DNA of 64,000 nt from Nautilus pompilius (GCA_018389105.1 JACATO010000611.1:1-64000), one strand, 5' to 3'; numbered from the stretch's first letter, positions 49,934-61,969 are shown. Made by a program: numbers and translations. The notes: generated from the letters alone by a model not told the origin.

Positions 49934-50349
49934 CTGTAATACAAAATAAGCAAAGAATTCATCAGATTTAGCCTCTAGATTAACTGTAAACATGAATTAT
50001 ATAATATACAAGCAAAATTCCAGTTTTTTATGCAGTATTACTGTGGGTTGAAACAGCTTTTGATCTCCTGATAGATAATGTTTCGTTTGAAATTCTTAAT
50101 TAAAAACACTGTTGGAATTGAACCCACAATTAATAATAGCCTATGTCTAGCTTACACCAGAATTCAACTGTTTAGAAGAAATGATATGATTTTGAAAATA
50201 TTAACAAATACACTATTGCTAATATAAACAAGAAATTGGGGATCATCCTACATAATTTTATGTAAGGTCCCAATCATCTGTCTGGTTTAAGTGTATATAG
50301 TTTCCATTACATGTTCTATGTTGATTCTTCCTTGCGTATATTTTGTAGG

Positions 50350-51420
50350 GGAGCGTAAAAAAGGTGTCCTGGATTTTTAAGACATCATAATAATTTCTTG
50401 ATAAAAATGAATGATTTGCATCCTTGGACCCCTTTTGATTTAATATCCATTCTAGATAACTTTGCTATTCTGTAAAAAAAAAAAGTTGTAATTACAACAA
50501 AAATTATCTAGCAATCATCTAGTGCTTCACGTGAGCGCACTGATGCCTGCAATCGACCTGTAAACTTCACCAGCTGTCACATCCGTGAGGTTTGAAAATC
50601 TTTGTCTGAGGCACTTAGTGACACTGTACACAGATGTTCACAGGAGGGATATGGTGACATATGAATGTTGGTAGCGGTGTACACAAAATCCCAAGACAGC
50701 CTGCTGGAGTGAGACCGTGTATTTTGTTGTTGGAATATCTTGCCATGGGTCTACTTTAGGACTTCATTGCTGTATCTGATCTTCATCAAGTTGCCTTGTG
50801 CTAGGAAGAGATCTGTAGTTGTAAAATACTGTTCCACAGACCATAACACTTCCTCCACCAAACTGGCACGTGATATACAAGGGCAGCATTCATTTCTGCT
50901 GCCATAAACTCTTGGTTGACCATTGACCTTATGCTGCAGGGTTATGTTACCTATCGCATCTAAAGCCAACCCTGTGCCATTGACACCACTGTAGCCAACC
51001 TATTTCTATCTAACTACTGATGTTTTTTACTCATAGATCTAAATAAACCATAACGTAGGAAATAGGTAACAAAACATGCAATTGCAACACATGACTTTGC
51101 AGACACGTCATATAACCAGAGATTCCTTAAAGATAGGTCAGTTTTAAAATGGTCCCACACATGCTGATGTTGCTGCAAATTATATGACTATGCACACTAC
51201 TGTCAGGTAGGTGGTGTCAATGGCAACCCATCAGAAGTTGTGTCCTTTGTACAGATGCTCAAGATAAATAGATGACCAGTTGAATGACCTTGCGAAGTTA
51301 GTACTAGGATGTTCAGACAAATCATAAAAAAAGAACGTAGTATTCATTCAGGATTACTCGCCAGATATTCACATGTTGGTTTATCTTTGAGCAATCGCCA
51401 TTGTAAAGACTGAATTAGCC
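50350..51420 (-). pseudogene. Tc1-like transposase relic inside the receptor intron
   Basis: The best part is 50751-50969 on the minus strand: QPRVYGSRNECCPCISR matches the RVWRRxxERYxPxxI block, FGGGSVMV occurs in an overlapping frame, and TTDLFLAQGNLMKIRYSNEV matches RTxLxxxxGNLxxxRYxxEVL. Weaker wording upstream (about 51300-51420) fits the region before the first catalytic site. Frames change repeatedly and no end repeats were proven. It lies in the intron between receptor exons 2 and 3. Confidence 0.7.
50975..51225. repeat. 15-bp perfect inverted repeat pair
   Basis: tgccattgacaccac at 50975-50989 recurs inverted as gtggtgtcaatggca at 51211-51225, enclosing ~220 bp. It could be a nested miniature element or rearrangement in the Tc1 relic. 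Confidence 0.6.
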
Positions 51421-52119
51421 AGGGTAAGTTTCAAATAGTTAACAAGGCTCCATTGACAGCAAATGAAAGTCAGTTCTGTTTAGATTTCTCTGATAGCAGA
51501 GTACGAGCAAATAGCAGCGTGGAGAGCGCTAAACTGCTGTCCTTATTGTGTAGCACAATCATTAAAGTTGTGGCAATATAATGGTAGGAAGAGGTCATGG
51601 TTGGCTGAAGGATCCCCTGGTGATTGTTCAACGTTACTTGACTGGTCAAAACTATGTGAATAAGATCGTAAGGTTGACATTCCTTCCTCTTCATCAACAC
51701 TATGGTTCATGTTCCAAAATAATAATTCCAGGATCATCAATGCATTGTTTATAGCTAACAATATCAATAGTGGTCATGCGTTTTCCCAGACCTTTCATTC
51801 ATTGAAGAATATACGTGACCTGGTAGACACGTGATGGTCAGGAATCAAACAGCACAGTGACTATGCTAATCAGCTTGTAATTCGACGGGGTGCAAGTGGA
51901 AACTGTGATGTGTTTTCCTATTAGCATGCAATAAAATCCATTAGCTAATTTGTCTAAGAAATAAATTCTTTTCTATAACTACTGATTATTTTGTGTTTAT
52001 CTGCATTTGAAATTAAATACATGATTGGAAACTCCAATATCACTAGATACTTTATTAATATATATTTATTGATATATTTGCATTGCTTTATACATAAATG
52101 TAACTTGTAAATTATTACT

Positions 52120-52121
<2 letters not shown>

Positions 52122-52153
<32 letters not shown>
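52122..52153. repeat. (ATT)n microsatellite
   Basis: About ten ATT trinucleotides, in the intron between receptor exons 1 and 2. Confidence 0.95.
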
Positions 52154-52250
52154 CTAAATATGTAATGTTTTTGCACCTAATGAGTTCAAGATAGAATATA
52201 TTACAAGCTACATAAATGCATTGAAAGTTAAGAAATTTATTGTTTCTTAC

Positions 52251-52319
52251 TGTGTGAAGAGCTCTGTCTGGTAACGTTTTGTAATCTTCCTCGTGAAGAG
52301 TTTCGGAAGGGGCGTGAAT
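52251..52319 (-). CDS. Gustatory-receptor-like gene, exon 2
   Basis: Acceptor aataaacag and donor aca|gtaaga bound 23 codons in phase 0: IHAPSETLHEEDYKTLPDRA, LHT. In gustatory receptors the segment after the sixth helix is a short hydrophilic loop with acidic and histidine residues, which this resembles. Its phase matches the donor of exon 1 and the acceptor of exon 3. Confidence 0.75.
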
Positions 52320-52399
52320 CTGTTTATTTGAAAAATAAAGGAATAATATTAAATACAAGTGGATAGTTGTAAATGAAAGTGGCTAAATATTATTTTTCA

Positions 52400-53215
52400 T
52401 GTTTCACGAAATCTAATAGCATTCCTAAGCAACGAAGACTGACAATAAAAATGTTTATATAAACATAAAGTTGAAAAATAATAGACCAAAAATGATTAAG
52501 ATTTTGCAACAGTAAAGGTAGAAGATTTTTTTTAAAAAAAGAATCCCTAAAGCGGGTTTAAGTAACCTATCAGATTATTCGTGTAGAAGCACATGTTTCA
52601 TGCCGTCTACAGTATATATTTTTACAGGAAAATCCTTTTAGAAAGTAGTTTATTTTCGTCTCCGATTAAATATTCGCTTGAGAAATAAGCCGCATTCCGA
52701 GTTACTTCCCCTATTTAGATTTAATAAATGTCACGATTTCGTTCAGTAAATACTGTACGCTGAGAACAAAACCTCTAAGACTTCTTTACTGATTTCTTCT
52801 TAATTCCTGTGTGAAGTGTGACCTCGTATCCGATTCATCTAGAAAAAACGCGGACCGCAACCATGGTTCCTAAGCTCTTTTTGGTCATCAGGTTATTCAT
52901 GATACTCTAAATTTAATGCCAGTCGGGTACATTTATTCTTGTAGCATAATTTCTTACATCGCTGCTGTAGAACGGTAGCTTAGTTTATCAGTACGGTAAC
53001 GTTCTCTGTCAGAGGTGCATCGTTTATTGTGTGATAGCGTAATCTACTACTGCTGTATCTTTGTCAGGCGGCAGCGTTGGTTATTGTCGTCTCTTTAATC
53101 CAAGGGCTGACCAATTCACGGAGTTAAAGCCAACAGCTTTTCGTTAGCTCTAGAAATAAACTTTCCGTGAGGCATGTAATGGAGAGATTTATTCAAGTAA
53201 ATCTTTTCTCTTTCT
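52400..53215. other. Intron 1 of the receptor gene
   Basis: Unremarkable intronic DNA, somewhat less AT-rich near 52800-53150. No nested gene seen. Confidence 0.6.
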
Positions 53216-53218
53216 AAC

Positions 53219-54262
53219 CTTTCTGTTTAACTTGATGCCGACAACGATGATGGCGATCATTTGAAACACCTGTCCCACCTGTAAAACCAAAAGAACGAGG
53301 AGGTCTTCTGGTTGCAGAGCTTGGTGGATAACGCTGTACAGCGAAACACAGATGCCCGGCATTGATGAAGCAAAGCTGCAGAGTGCGTAAATGGAGACGA
53401 ACTTTGCGGAGACGAGAATTCTACACAGATACCCATGAAGCTTCCGGGCCTTTTCAAGGCTAACTTCAGCGATTGATGGATCCATGACAAACGTGGATCG
53501 AATATCTTGATCGAGATGTGCAAACTCGTTGCCAAGGAGATGGCAGATGGTGGTGTAGAGAATGAAGCTGAAGCCTGATTGCAATGTCCAAATAGACAAT
53601 AGCAAAGTGATGGATATTTCCACAAAATCTAAAAGAGTATAATTATTTGAAAAATAAGCAATCCACAGATGCCACAATTGGTGGATCAGCGAGCTGGGGT
53701 GGTTGTACAGAGCGACAAACAACGATACAATTACCGGTGGCACAAAGGCCATAACGAAGTAGGATAACAGAATGAACTTCTTCTGCTTTGATGAAGTTTT
53801 CGGCGATTTTTTCTGGTCACGGTAGAACTGTTTCAGCTCGTCGAGGAAAGGTGGAAAATATTTAGGCATGTAGTAGAAACACAGAGTTGTGTACGCCCAC
53901 CCGCTTAGTAGATTAATCTCCAACGAAATGGCCGTCATTATTTTGGACGACCACTTGATCTGCTGGCTGGGTATCCAAAAGAACAACAGCGCGAAAAGCA
54001 AAAAGAAGAGCGAGATGAAGCTGCAGTGAATCAAATGAACAATCTGAAGGAATTTTCTTTTCTTGTAAACTTTAGGATTGCAGTATACGCCGGATATATG
54101 CAGGCCATGTACAATTAGTCGGAAGTAAGAATCAACGTTGTCCGTTGTTTCCCCTCTTTTCAGAGTCATTCCTGACTTTGGTTTAAATATCCTCCAAAAA
54201 GCAGATAAAAAAGAATCCATCCGTACGACGAAGTTTTCCATCAGTAAAGCCATCACTCTCAC
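53219..54262 (-). CDS. Gustatory-receptor-like gene, exon 1 (seven-helix chemoreceptor)
   Basis: A 348-codon exon opening at the ATG at 54262 and ending at aag|gttaga; translation runs on only 9 codons past the donor before a stop, supporting the splice. Hydrophobic helices are visible at about residues 71-96, 107-131, 163-186, 209-242, 281-312 and 321-345, with no signal peptide and a hydrophilic, basic N-terminal ~65 residues expected to face the cytoplasm. With exons 2 and 3 the product reaches 401 residues, and a missing last helix would bring it to ~425, usual for gustatory receptors (ligand-gated cation channels of the insect chemoreceptor superfamily, inverted topology relative to GPCRs). 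Identification rests on helix layout, one long exon followed by phase-0 C-terminal introns, and the exon 3 motif; sequence identity in this superfamily is low. Later in-frame starts exist (M8, M15). No frame-disrupting change is seen, so the gene may be functional. Confidence 0.78.
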
Positions 54263-54618
54263 AGACCTTATTTATACTTTACTGTATGAATATTTATGCA
54301 CACTAAAATCATTAGTGAATCTATTTCTCAAGATAAAAGTAAATTTTCAGAACAATGCATAGGCTTCTTCAAACATAGTAACCGTTAATAGCATAGATTT
54401 TTAATTAAGTGAATTGATTTTTCAACCCTCTTGGGAAAGCATTATTGGAAACATTAACCTCGGTTTTATTGCACTTCATTGGGATTTGTTTGTGTTTTTG
54501 CATGATTCTGAAAGTGCATGTATATAAGTCATATATCTGCAGCGTGATGTCACCAGGCCCCAACAGATGGCTATTAATGTACGTGTTTCTGCTGGCTGTG
54601 TAATCTTTCCACTTAAGC

Positions 54619-55065
54619 CAGTGGTTCCCAACCTTTTTGGACTCGTGGACCTTTTTCTAATACTCAAAGGATCTGCGACCCCCTCATACACTTCCATAAT
54701 TGAAAAAAAAAAAAAAATCAGAGAATAAATTTAGACAAAAAAACCACATAAATAAGAGTTTTATTTGAATGTATTGACAGTTTTGAGAGAAATTCACCAG
54801 GAAAAAACATTTTACACTCATCCTTCAACACATCTTTCTTTCTCAAAATCTAGTGACCTAATGTGATGCTTGTTGTTGCGTATGGGCAGCCAGCTCGGAA
54901 ATTCGCGGCCGTGTATTTGCCAAAGCCAACCTCGTGTCGTCCTCAACATTCAGCCTGTTCCTTGCCTTTGTTTTGATGTGAAGAGTTGGAAATCCAGTCT
55001 CGCAGAGATAGGTGGATGCAAATGGAAGCAGAACTCGGAAGGCAAGCATGGTGACACTGGGATAT
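54619..55065 (-). mobile_element. hAT fragment with C-terminal dimerisation domain and one end
   Basis: cagtggttcccaaccttttt at 54619 is a typical hAT terminal repeat. Inside, the minus strand 55049-54858 encodes FASTYLCETGFPTLHIKTKA then RNRLNVEDDTRLALANTRP and RISELAAHTQQQ, the C-terminal dimerisation block of hAT transposases of the ZBED5/SCAND3 group (family: FGTTYLCESxFSxLxxIKTKxRxRLxxExDLRxALS). Only the last ~65 residues remain, so the element lacks its 5' part. Confidence 0.8.
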
Positions 55066-55066
55066 G

Positions 55067-55500
55067 GCCAGTGGCGGATCTACTATGAAACTAATGAAGC
55101 TTGAGCTTCAGGGCCCCTAATCCCGGAGGGGCCCCGGGCCCTGAAGCAATTTTTTTTTTAATGAGTGAATTTTTCAACAAAATCGATGGAGTTTTTTTTA
55201 AGTGTTTGTTATCAAAATAAGGCTATTTTAGTGATATATAATTATAAGCCAATGGGTTGAAGTACTTAATATTGACTTTGGAATATGCTCTAATACTCAT
55301 TTCATATGTTCTCAACGTGTCCCTGTAATTCGTCAAATCTCAAAATTTTCATGGGGGCTTACAGCGCCCGAGCCCCCAGCTGTATGGGATCGCTGAGCTC
55401 GCCAGAATCTATTCATAGCCTACATTTTGGCAGCTGGATCCTCGAATCCTTCGTTGGTGCACGGCTTAGTAGTTATATAGCTCAGCCCTTAGACTAGAGT
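55067..55500. mobile_element. Second hAT-like fragment abutting the first
   Basis: cagtggcggatctactatga begins at about 55068, resembling another class of hAT end (CAGTGGCGGATC), followed by a GGGCCCC-rich block (agggcccctaatcccggagg) and, further on, gggggcttacagcgcccgag. The GC-rich internal blocks differ sharply from the flanks. No coding remnant is recognised. Confidence 0.45.
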
Positions 55501-55509
55501 CAATAGGAC

Positions 55510-56852
55510 CATAAAAGACATCTGAATTCTCAATTCAGGCTGAACTCGTCTCGCTTGTGCATCTTAACACCATAAATCAGATTTTCACTTATTTATCTGA
55601 ACGAGCCCCCCTCTGATGACCTTCTAACTCTCTATTAGAGGATGAACCAATACTTTTTTCCGCGCATTGATGTTGGGTGGTGATTTTCGTTCCTCCAAAT
55701 TTTCTTTTTCTTCATTTTTGGTATGTTTTCGATTATATCCTTGCTAGTGTTTAGTGTTAAAGATGTATAGGCCAAGGTGAGCTTATAAGCTTGGTCCATA
55801 GTTAGGGTGGATGATATTTTTGTGTGTTTATTTCTGCTGGTTTTGTTAGCCAGCAACTAGTGCTTCAGTTCCCATATTTACTGAGATATTTCTGTTTTCT
55901 AGCGTAAAATTTAATTTTGCTTATTCAGTTGAGTGTTTTGGAAGTGGCAGACCTGGCTTATCTCTCATTTACTGTATTTCTATTGGTAGAATTCTTTGTC
56001 GACAGTTCAACATAAGTATTCACGTGGGTCATGTCGGGGGTAATGCCTTTACTGGCGTCTTTCGTCCTCCCCAGTGCCATCTATTGAGTTTTTATATAAC
56101 TATTGTTTCGCTTATACAACATTTTCTCCATTCAATATTTATTTTGCAGAATCTGATTGGTTTTGGGCATTTTTGGGGACAGTACTGTTTGAATAATATA
56201 TACATATATATATTCGATAAGGAATGAAGTAAAATGAACTAATAACAACTTTATGGCTGTAATTGTATTCTTTTTAATGTATTAGTCAATACTTTGGCCT
56301 TTGGGTGTATTTTATATTTCATCGATCAATCATTACAAAATTACTCTATATCTACAGTATGTGTGTTTGTATGTATGTATATTATTACCACATTATTATA
56401 TTATTATTGTATGTACAGTATGTTATTGTTTACTGCAATAGTAATGTTGGTAATGTCGTAGTTTACGTTCGTAAAATCAAATGCGAGTTGAGCGCCGATA
56501 TTGTATACTTTACTTTTGAAGGGAATACTTTTCCACATTCTGCCATAACTCTAACCACAAAGAGTATTTTGTGAAATGTGCTTCATGTAGTATGTATCCT
56601 CATAGGCGTCTAAAATAAAAGATTATATCAACTGTGGTCTTTGCTATGTTTTATTTCACCATTATATGATGCATCATGCATGTATATAACGTTTCCCTAA
56701 TTTCCATCTCCCACAACTCGAAAACTATAGGGCATAGCCTAGGAAATATCTATTCACACCAGTGACCTCGACATGGGAGATAACCCAGTACGGCAACTTT
56801 AATCAAAAATCTGAGATGTAGTGGTTAAATTTTTAAAACAATAACAACAACA

Positions 56853-56895
<43 letters not shown>

Positions 56896-57270
56896 TCTTA
56901 TTTGATACGAAACTTCCGTTCTCCGGTAAACTGCTGTTCTAGCATCATGTGGCGGCTAGGACTGGATCAGTTCTCATGTAAAACAACATGAGAGCGTGGA
57001 ACTTTGTAAATAAAATAACTATTCCTAGATCACTGCTATCGTCCACTAATCTTAATGTTCCCGTATTATTTTTATTATTTATTTTTTTTTACATTACGTC
57101 CCCGTTAAACAATAGTTAACTATTATAACCAACACTGAGTAATGCCATTCTTTCTGATACCCGTGATGATCAAATATTTATCGAAAGTTAATTATGCACA
57201 AAAGCGCAGAGAAAAAATAAATGTTCGTCTCAAGAAAGTAAGAAGAATAAACAACTCAGTCTCGGACAGG
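55510..57270. other. AT-rich DNA with an (AAT)n microsatellite
   Basis: No exon recognised. A long (TAA)n run spans 56854-56893. Confidence 0.45.
56854..56893. repeat. (TAA)n microsatellite
   Basis: About thirteen TAA trinucleotides. Confidence 0.95.
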
Positions 57271-57274
57271 GCGA

Positions 57275-57620
57275 TCTGCTACATGTCCAGCACATGGGTT
57301 CTCCGTCGGGGCGACCACCCCCCAGGACGGGGTGTGGTAGCTTGTGGCAAAGCTACTCCTAAAATGCCTGCCCCGGGGTGGGATCCTCGGAGAAACAATG
57401 CCCCCCCCCACCCCTGTGCTCCCAAGGTAGGGCGTATGAGCCAGGAGCTAAGGGCGGGGTAACCCCTACAGAAAACCTAGAGAGCTGAAGTCAGGGGTAC
57501 TGGGCCAGTGTGCGCTCTCTTAACAATCCACAGCATCATGCACCTTATGCCAATGGTTGGCGACGATGAGAAGAACAACTCGGTGAGAGGGAGAGAGAGA
57601 GATAGAATTTGGAATGTAAA
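57275..57620. mobile_element. GC-rich dispersed-repeat-like block, class uncertain
   Basis: From ctcggacagggcgatctgct to gaacaactcggtgagagg the sequence becomes GC-rich with C and G runs (ggcgaccaccccccaggacg). The texture and abrupt composition change are like the 5' region of a non-LTR retrotransposon or a composite repeat, but no protein motif confirms it. Confidence 0.3.
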
Positions 57621-57629
57621 CAGAAAGCG

Positions 57630-59030
57630 TGTGGAGAAAGAACAGAGAGAATGGACTGGTATATAGATAGAAAACTCGCTGGCAATTGACAATACAGGAA
57701 ACATCTTGATTACCAGAAAAATTAGAGAAATCCAAATCAATAATAAGAAAAAATAACAGAGAATTTTCTTTAAAAAAAAGATTATATTTGAAAAAACTAC
57801 AATTCCAGCAAAATGTTTCGGAAGTTCCACTTCAATGTCTCTGTTAGCTCTGCACGACTAGCTAAGTAAGAATTTCTAGCAGGTGTAGGTTTTAGCCTCA
57901 GCAGGCCTTTCGAAATATCTACACCTGTGTAATAATTTCATCTAAGAAGTATGAATTTAAAAACATACTTCTCTGGTCTGCCATCTTTTGAGTTAAATTT
58001 CTGAGAGTGCGACATTCTCTCTTTCGGTCATCTCTTAACCCTCGTTTAATCAGTAAAATTCGTCTGACCTGTCTTAAACCACCGCCTCAGCTTTCTTTTC
58101 TTTCTTCCAGCATGCATCCCTTCCTGCAGGGAGCAACTCTTTTTGCCATGTTTCTCAGGGCGTTGACTCATTCCCTGCAGCAGAAACATGTACACTGCTT
58201 CAGCACATGCCAGCATTTACTGGCGACCACTATTGGGGCTCATCATACACCAGTCTTCACTGCACTATTATCTCAAATTTCATCCTTTCTGTTCCACTCT
58301 TCACTTTCACTTTCTCCACACTAGAACGTTTTCATTTCTAGTTTACAATTTCATTGATCCAAATATAACGTTTACTTTCAAGTTTTTAATTTAAACAATT
58401 AGGAACAGTAACCTCATTTAAAAAATATTTTATTAGAAACCTTGCATTAATAAAAAATAGAATTTCGTTGATACAATTGTCTAAATATCGCACACAAACA
58501 GTACTTTTCAAAAGTGTTTTTAATTATATTAATTTCCAAAAAGCTAGGTTTTTCTTCCAAAAAGTAATCACTACGAACATGTAAAGTAGAGCCAAACATC
58601 CAACTATGGATCAAACATTAACAGGAATAGCCAAAAGCTAGATTCGAGCTTAACTCAAGATTTAAATTTTAAAAATTCAATTCAGAGTTATTCAAGCAAA
58701 TCTTTTAGTTATTTTGTATTCTTTTATCTTCTGGATACAAATATAATTTTTTATTTAGCTAAAGACCAATACGCCATTCTTAAACATATACATACCACTT
58801 ATATTTTTTAAATTTTTTTACGCATTATTTCTTTTTGGATAGAGAAGAAAAATTGCATTCATTGGAAATGATGGTTAGATTTTAATAGATAGCTGTGCAC
58901 GTCTACCCTAAAAGATATGTAAATAAATCATGTAGATTTTTTTTTAAATAATGAAGATATCAGTTGGGAAGACATCAAAAGGCTGACCAGTAAAAATATG
59001 ATATTCGGAAGTGAATTGTGAGCACTTTAA
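57630..59030. other. AT-rich DNA, nothing recognised
   Basis: Exons 2-4 of the neighbouring broken receptor copy would be expected here on the minus strand; none was identified. Confidence 0.35.
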
Positions 59031-59034
59031 ATTC

Positions 59035-60009
59035 TCATCTTTCTGTTGGCAGAAACAGCAGCAAGGAAGACAACAATAAAGTTACTAATGGAAAATAGTT
59101 CCAAGGCCACCAACAGTAAATATCAGATTCAATAAAGATGTGCTCGGAATTTTCGGTCCATACCCAAAGACACAAATGTTTATAGTAGATATGATGTCGA
59201 CAGACACCAGACGGCTGTGTTCTTCTAAGACGGTGGCCAGTCCACAAGTGCCAAGTTAAAAGCATCAGATTCTTCTTTAAGAAAGTGACAAGTGATAAAT
59301 ACAAGACGGCAACAGACTCCATTGCATTTGAATCGGAACTGAATAAACTTTATCACCATGTCCATGTCGGATGACGTTTTACAAAAGTAAAGGTAAACAG
59401 GTTGTAATGAAGAAATGTGTTTATTGTAAAAGCAAAAAGGACAGCAAACTCAAAGTCCAAAAGGAACTAAGAGTGGTCATATTGAAACAATGTTAAGTAT
59501 AATCTTTTGTACAGAAATGGATATCCATTTTTTGTTTTCAAATATTAAAAATTAAACATTATTTGGTCACTTTTAAAATAAAGCAAAAACACCTTTCCAT
59601 TCTTTACTCTTTGTGAACAGAATCATTTAAAAAGTTTTAAGAACTATTTATAAAAGCATTTCAAGTTTTCCCACATTGATTTATCAATTCGCATTGATAA
59701 GAAATGGTAGTTTTTCTCTTGTTTACATTTAAATCAGATTTTGGGGCAGCAGTGTACAGTTATAGCGCAAAACTCCAGCAGGGAGAATTTGGATGCACAA
59801 ACTCATCTGAACAATACAGATTTTGTAAATATGGTTAGGTCAACAGTGCAGGGTAAAAGGGCCAAGACGTTCAGAAATCTCTTCAGTTGGACAGACTGTT
59901 TCATCCTTAGATGGTAGTCGTAAGATCCCAGAATCCCACACACGACAAGTACTAAATCAAGAAATTTCTGTAGCCTCGCTCGTTCTTTTTCAAACTGTTT
60001 AATGTTCAT
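59035..60009 (-). pseudogene. Second gustatory-receptor-like copy, decayed
   Basis: The N-terminal piece (60009-59806) reads KFLDLVLVVCGILGSYDY and QLKRFLNVLALLPCTVDLTI, aligning to FRLIVHGLHISGVYCNP and KRKFLQIVHLIHC of the receptor at 54262. After a stop and lost frame, pieces near 59400-59040 such as LDFEFAVLFAFTINTFL, LEEHSRLVSVDIISTINICV and LLLVALELFSISNFIVVFLA, VSANRK align in order to its fourth, fifth and sixth helix regions. At the place where the intact gene has aacagaaag|gttaga, this copy has aacagaaagatgaga, so the splice donor is lost. Several stops and frame changes separate the pieces. It is a pseudogene paralogue ~5 kb from the intact gene, same strand. Confidence 0.5.
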
Positions 60010-60014
60010 AACTA

Positions 60015-61125
60015 TCTGTAAACCATAATGTAGTTTTAAAGTTCAGCAAGGATTTCAATAAATCAGATTCTAGTCGTTTTTCATATGCAAAATTACAATT
60101 ATCTGCGTATTTTTTTACAGCGTAAAAAAACTCTTCATTTTTGATCTGATAAGGAAATCAATTTCAGTGATTCTGCGTAACTAAGCAACTGTAAGTACAA
60201 ATTAAATTACCTGATGCATTCGAAATGTGCATGATATTATGTTTCTTCGAAAAGATGCTGACATCCACCCAATAATAAATTACTTTCTCCTGAAATATTA
60301 TAGTTATACACAAGCCGTGGAAAATATAAAAGCTGGTATACAATATATTGTGACCCCTGGGAATAACGATGAACCCTATTCATCAGCCAGTATTAGTGAT
60401 GCAGAGGAGGTAGAACATTGCAGGCTGCACATAGAGTTCCGGTTAAAAATCTGCTACAGCCACTCAGATGTGTAACTTCCACTTGAGATGACTCCTCACA
60501 TTATGCTCACTACTAATGGACATCCTTTGGCAAACAAATCAAACCTCTAATGTATTTTTATACTGCTTAAGGTAACAATGACGAATAAAAAACACGTAGA
60601 GAGATTATTTAATATTATGTGTACTGCATTAACCTGTGGGTGATGTTTAGATTTTTTTCTTTAAAATTATTCGAAAACAACAAAGTGTGATAAGATAACA
60701 TTGTCTCTGGATCCCTAGTTAGAATGTTCTCTATTTACGGGACTGCGTTATAAACCCTTGCACGACAACTAACAAAACTTATGCACGTTTATCTGCCATC
60801 TTAGAATCAAACTATTTCTTCACTAATCAGAAAAACATGGCTGAAAGTTCAGCCATATTCCAAAAATATTCGGGGATTTTATGAAGTAATAAAAAATAGC
60901 AATACAGATTTTAAAATGGAAAGTTTTGAAAATTGGAAAACATTCTACTGAACTGTTGTCATTAATCATCTGTTACACACTGTCATTGGTGCAAGTCAGG
61001 ACCAGGAAAACTATCCGGGTGGCAAAAATGGGGGCGATGACAGTTCTTACAAGAACTCTTCCTACAAGAAAACTCACGTGACTGACTGACTGGTGAAGAA
61101 GAGATCATACTAAGAAGATATGCCA
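60015..61125. other. AT-rich DNA, nothing firmly recognised
   Basis: An 82-codon plus-strand frame at 60227-60475 has a polar C-terminal half but no recognisable domain or splice support. Confidence 0.35.
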
Positions 61126-61205
61126 AAACAAATCGGTGTCCTGGGAGAATCAAACTCGGGTCTTCAACCGAAGCAATCCAGTAACAATTGAACCTCTGGC
61201 AGCTT
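61085..61205 (-). mobile_element. tRNA-derived SINE head
   Basis: On the minus strand gttcaattgttactggattg is followed by cttcggttgaagacc and cgagtttgattctcccagga. This has the anticodon-arm-like and T-arm/B-box-like layout of tRNA-derived SINEs (B box GAGTTTGATTC against consensus GGTTCGANNCC), then the non-tRNA body caccgatttgttttggcat. The acceptor stem does not close, so it is not a functional tRNA gene. Confidence 0.5.
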
Positions 61206-61629
61206 TTCTACCAAATCTTGATCTGCAGAAAGAACAAAGGCAACATCCAAAGATGCAGCCTCTTGACCTGAAAACATTTTAGTAAAGAGACCTCACGAGC
61301 CTCCTTATATCGTGTGTCTTCTGGGAAATAATGACACTGAGAAAATTGCAGATTACTACTGATAGCCTGTTTAACTAGATGAAAGAAAAAATATCTTGAA
61401 TATTTAGACACAAAAAGACTGCTTGCACTATGATGGCGATACGTTCGAACATTGACACCTTCGTCTTCATCATCTTGTACGAAGAATAAACAGTAACACA
61501 GATCAGCTAGGTGGCATAATTAGGTATTGTGGTGGATAGGCGTATGGCCATGGCACCGCACTCACTATTGAGATAAACAGAGGTTCCTAACTAAGTTGAT
61601 AAAAGGCAGTTTTCAAAGAGCATGATATG

Positions 61630-61960
61630 GCTATACGTGGAATTAACTGAAAACAATATGGCCGTGAATGAATTACAGACAGTGCAAAACAAGGTCATGT
61701 GGGTATTGTCAGGAGCACATGGCCTCACATCATATAACAATGAGGCTTCCCTGGCAGCTCAAGCCTTCCTGAAGGCAGAGTTACACTTACTATACCAATG
61801 AGGACTGGAAAACAGAGGAGAGACTGAAAGCAGATAGCACAGTGTCTCAGTATATGTTGACGTGCATTTCAGATGGCCAACAATCAGATGGAAATACTGA
61901 GGACTGAGAACCATCATCTCCATCAATCAGTGCTGAATCATTTTGATTATGATAGCAATG
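61630..61960 (+). pseudogene. Non-LTR retrotransposon fragment (end of reverse transcriptase)
   Basis: The plus strand reads NELQTVQNKVMWVLSGAHGL, TSYNNEASLAAQAFLKAEL, matching the LxxxQNKALRxITGAxxxTxxxALxxEAxxxPL segment after the catalytic palm in Jockey/CR1/I-type LINEs. A stop soon follows and the catalytic part (YADD-type) is absent upstream, so this is a truncated dead copy. Confidence 0.6.
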
Positions 61961-61969
61961 TCAAAGGAG

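Noticed and set aside
51954-52358. 134-codon minus-strand frame as a protein
   Set aside because: It runs through an ATT microsatellite (poly-Asn). Only its 23-codon part at 52251-52319 has exon support.
57477-57830. 117-codon hydrophobic minus-strand frame as a membrane protein
   Set aside because: It overlaps a repeat-like GC-rich block and purine-rich gaga runs, and its hydrophobicity follows from T-rich codons.
60227-60475. 82-codon plus-strand frame as a gene
   Set aside because: No family resemblance or splice sites; kept only as a note.
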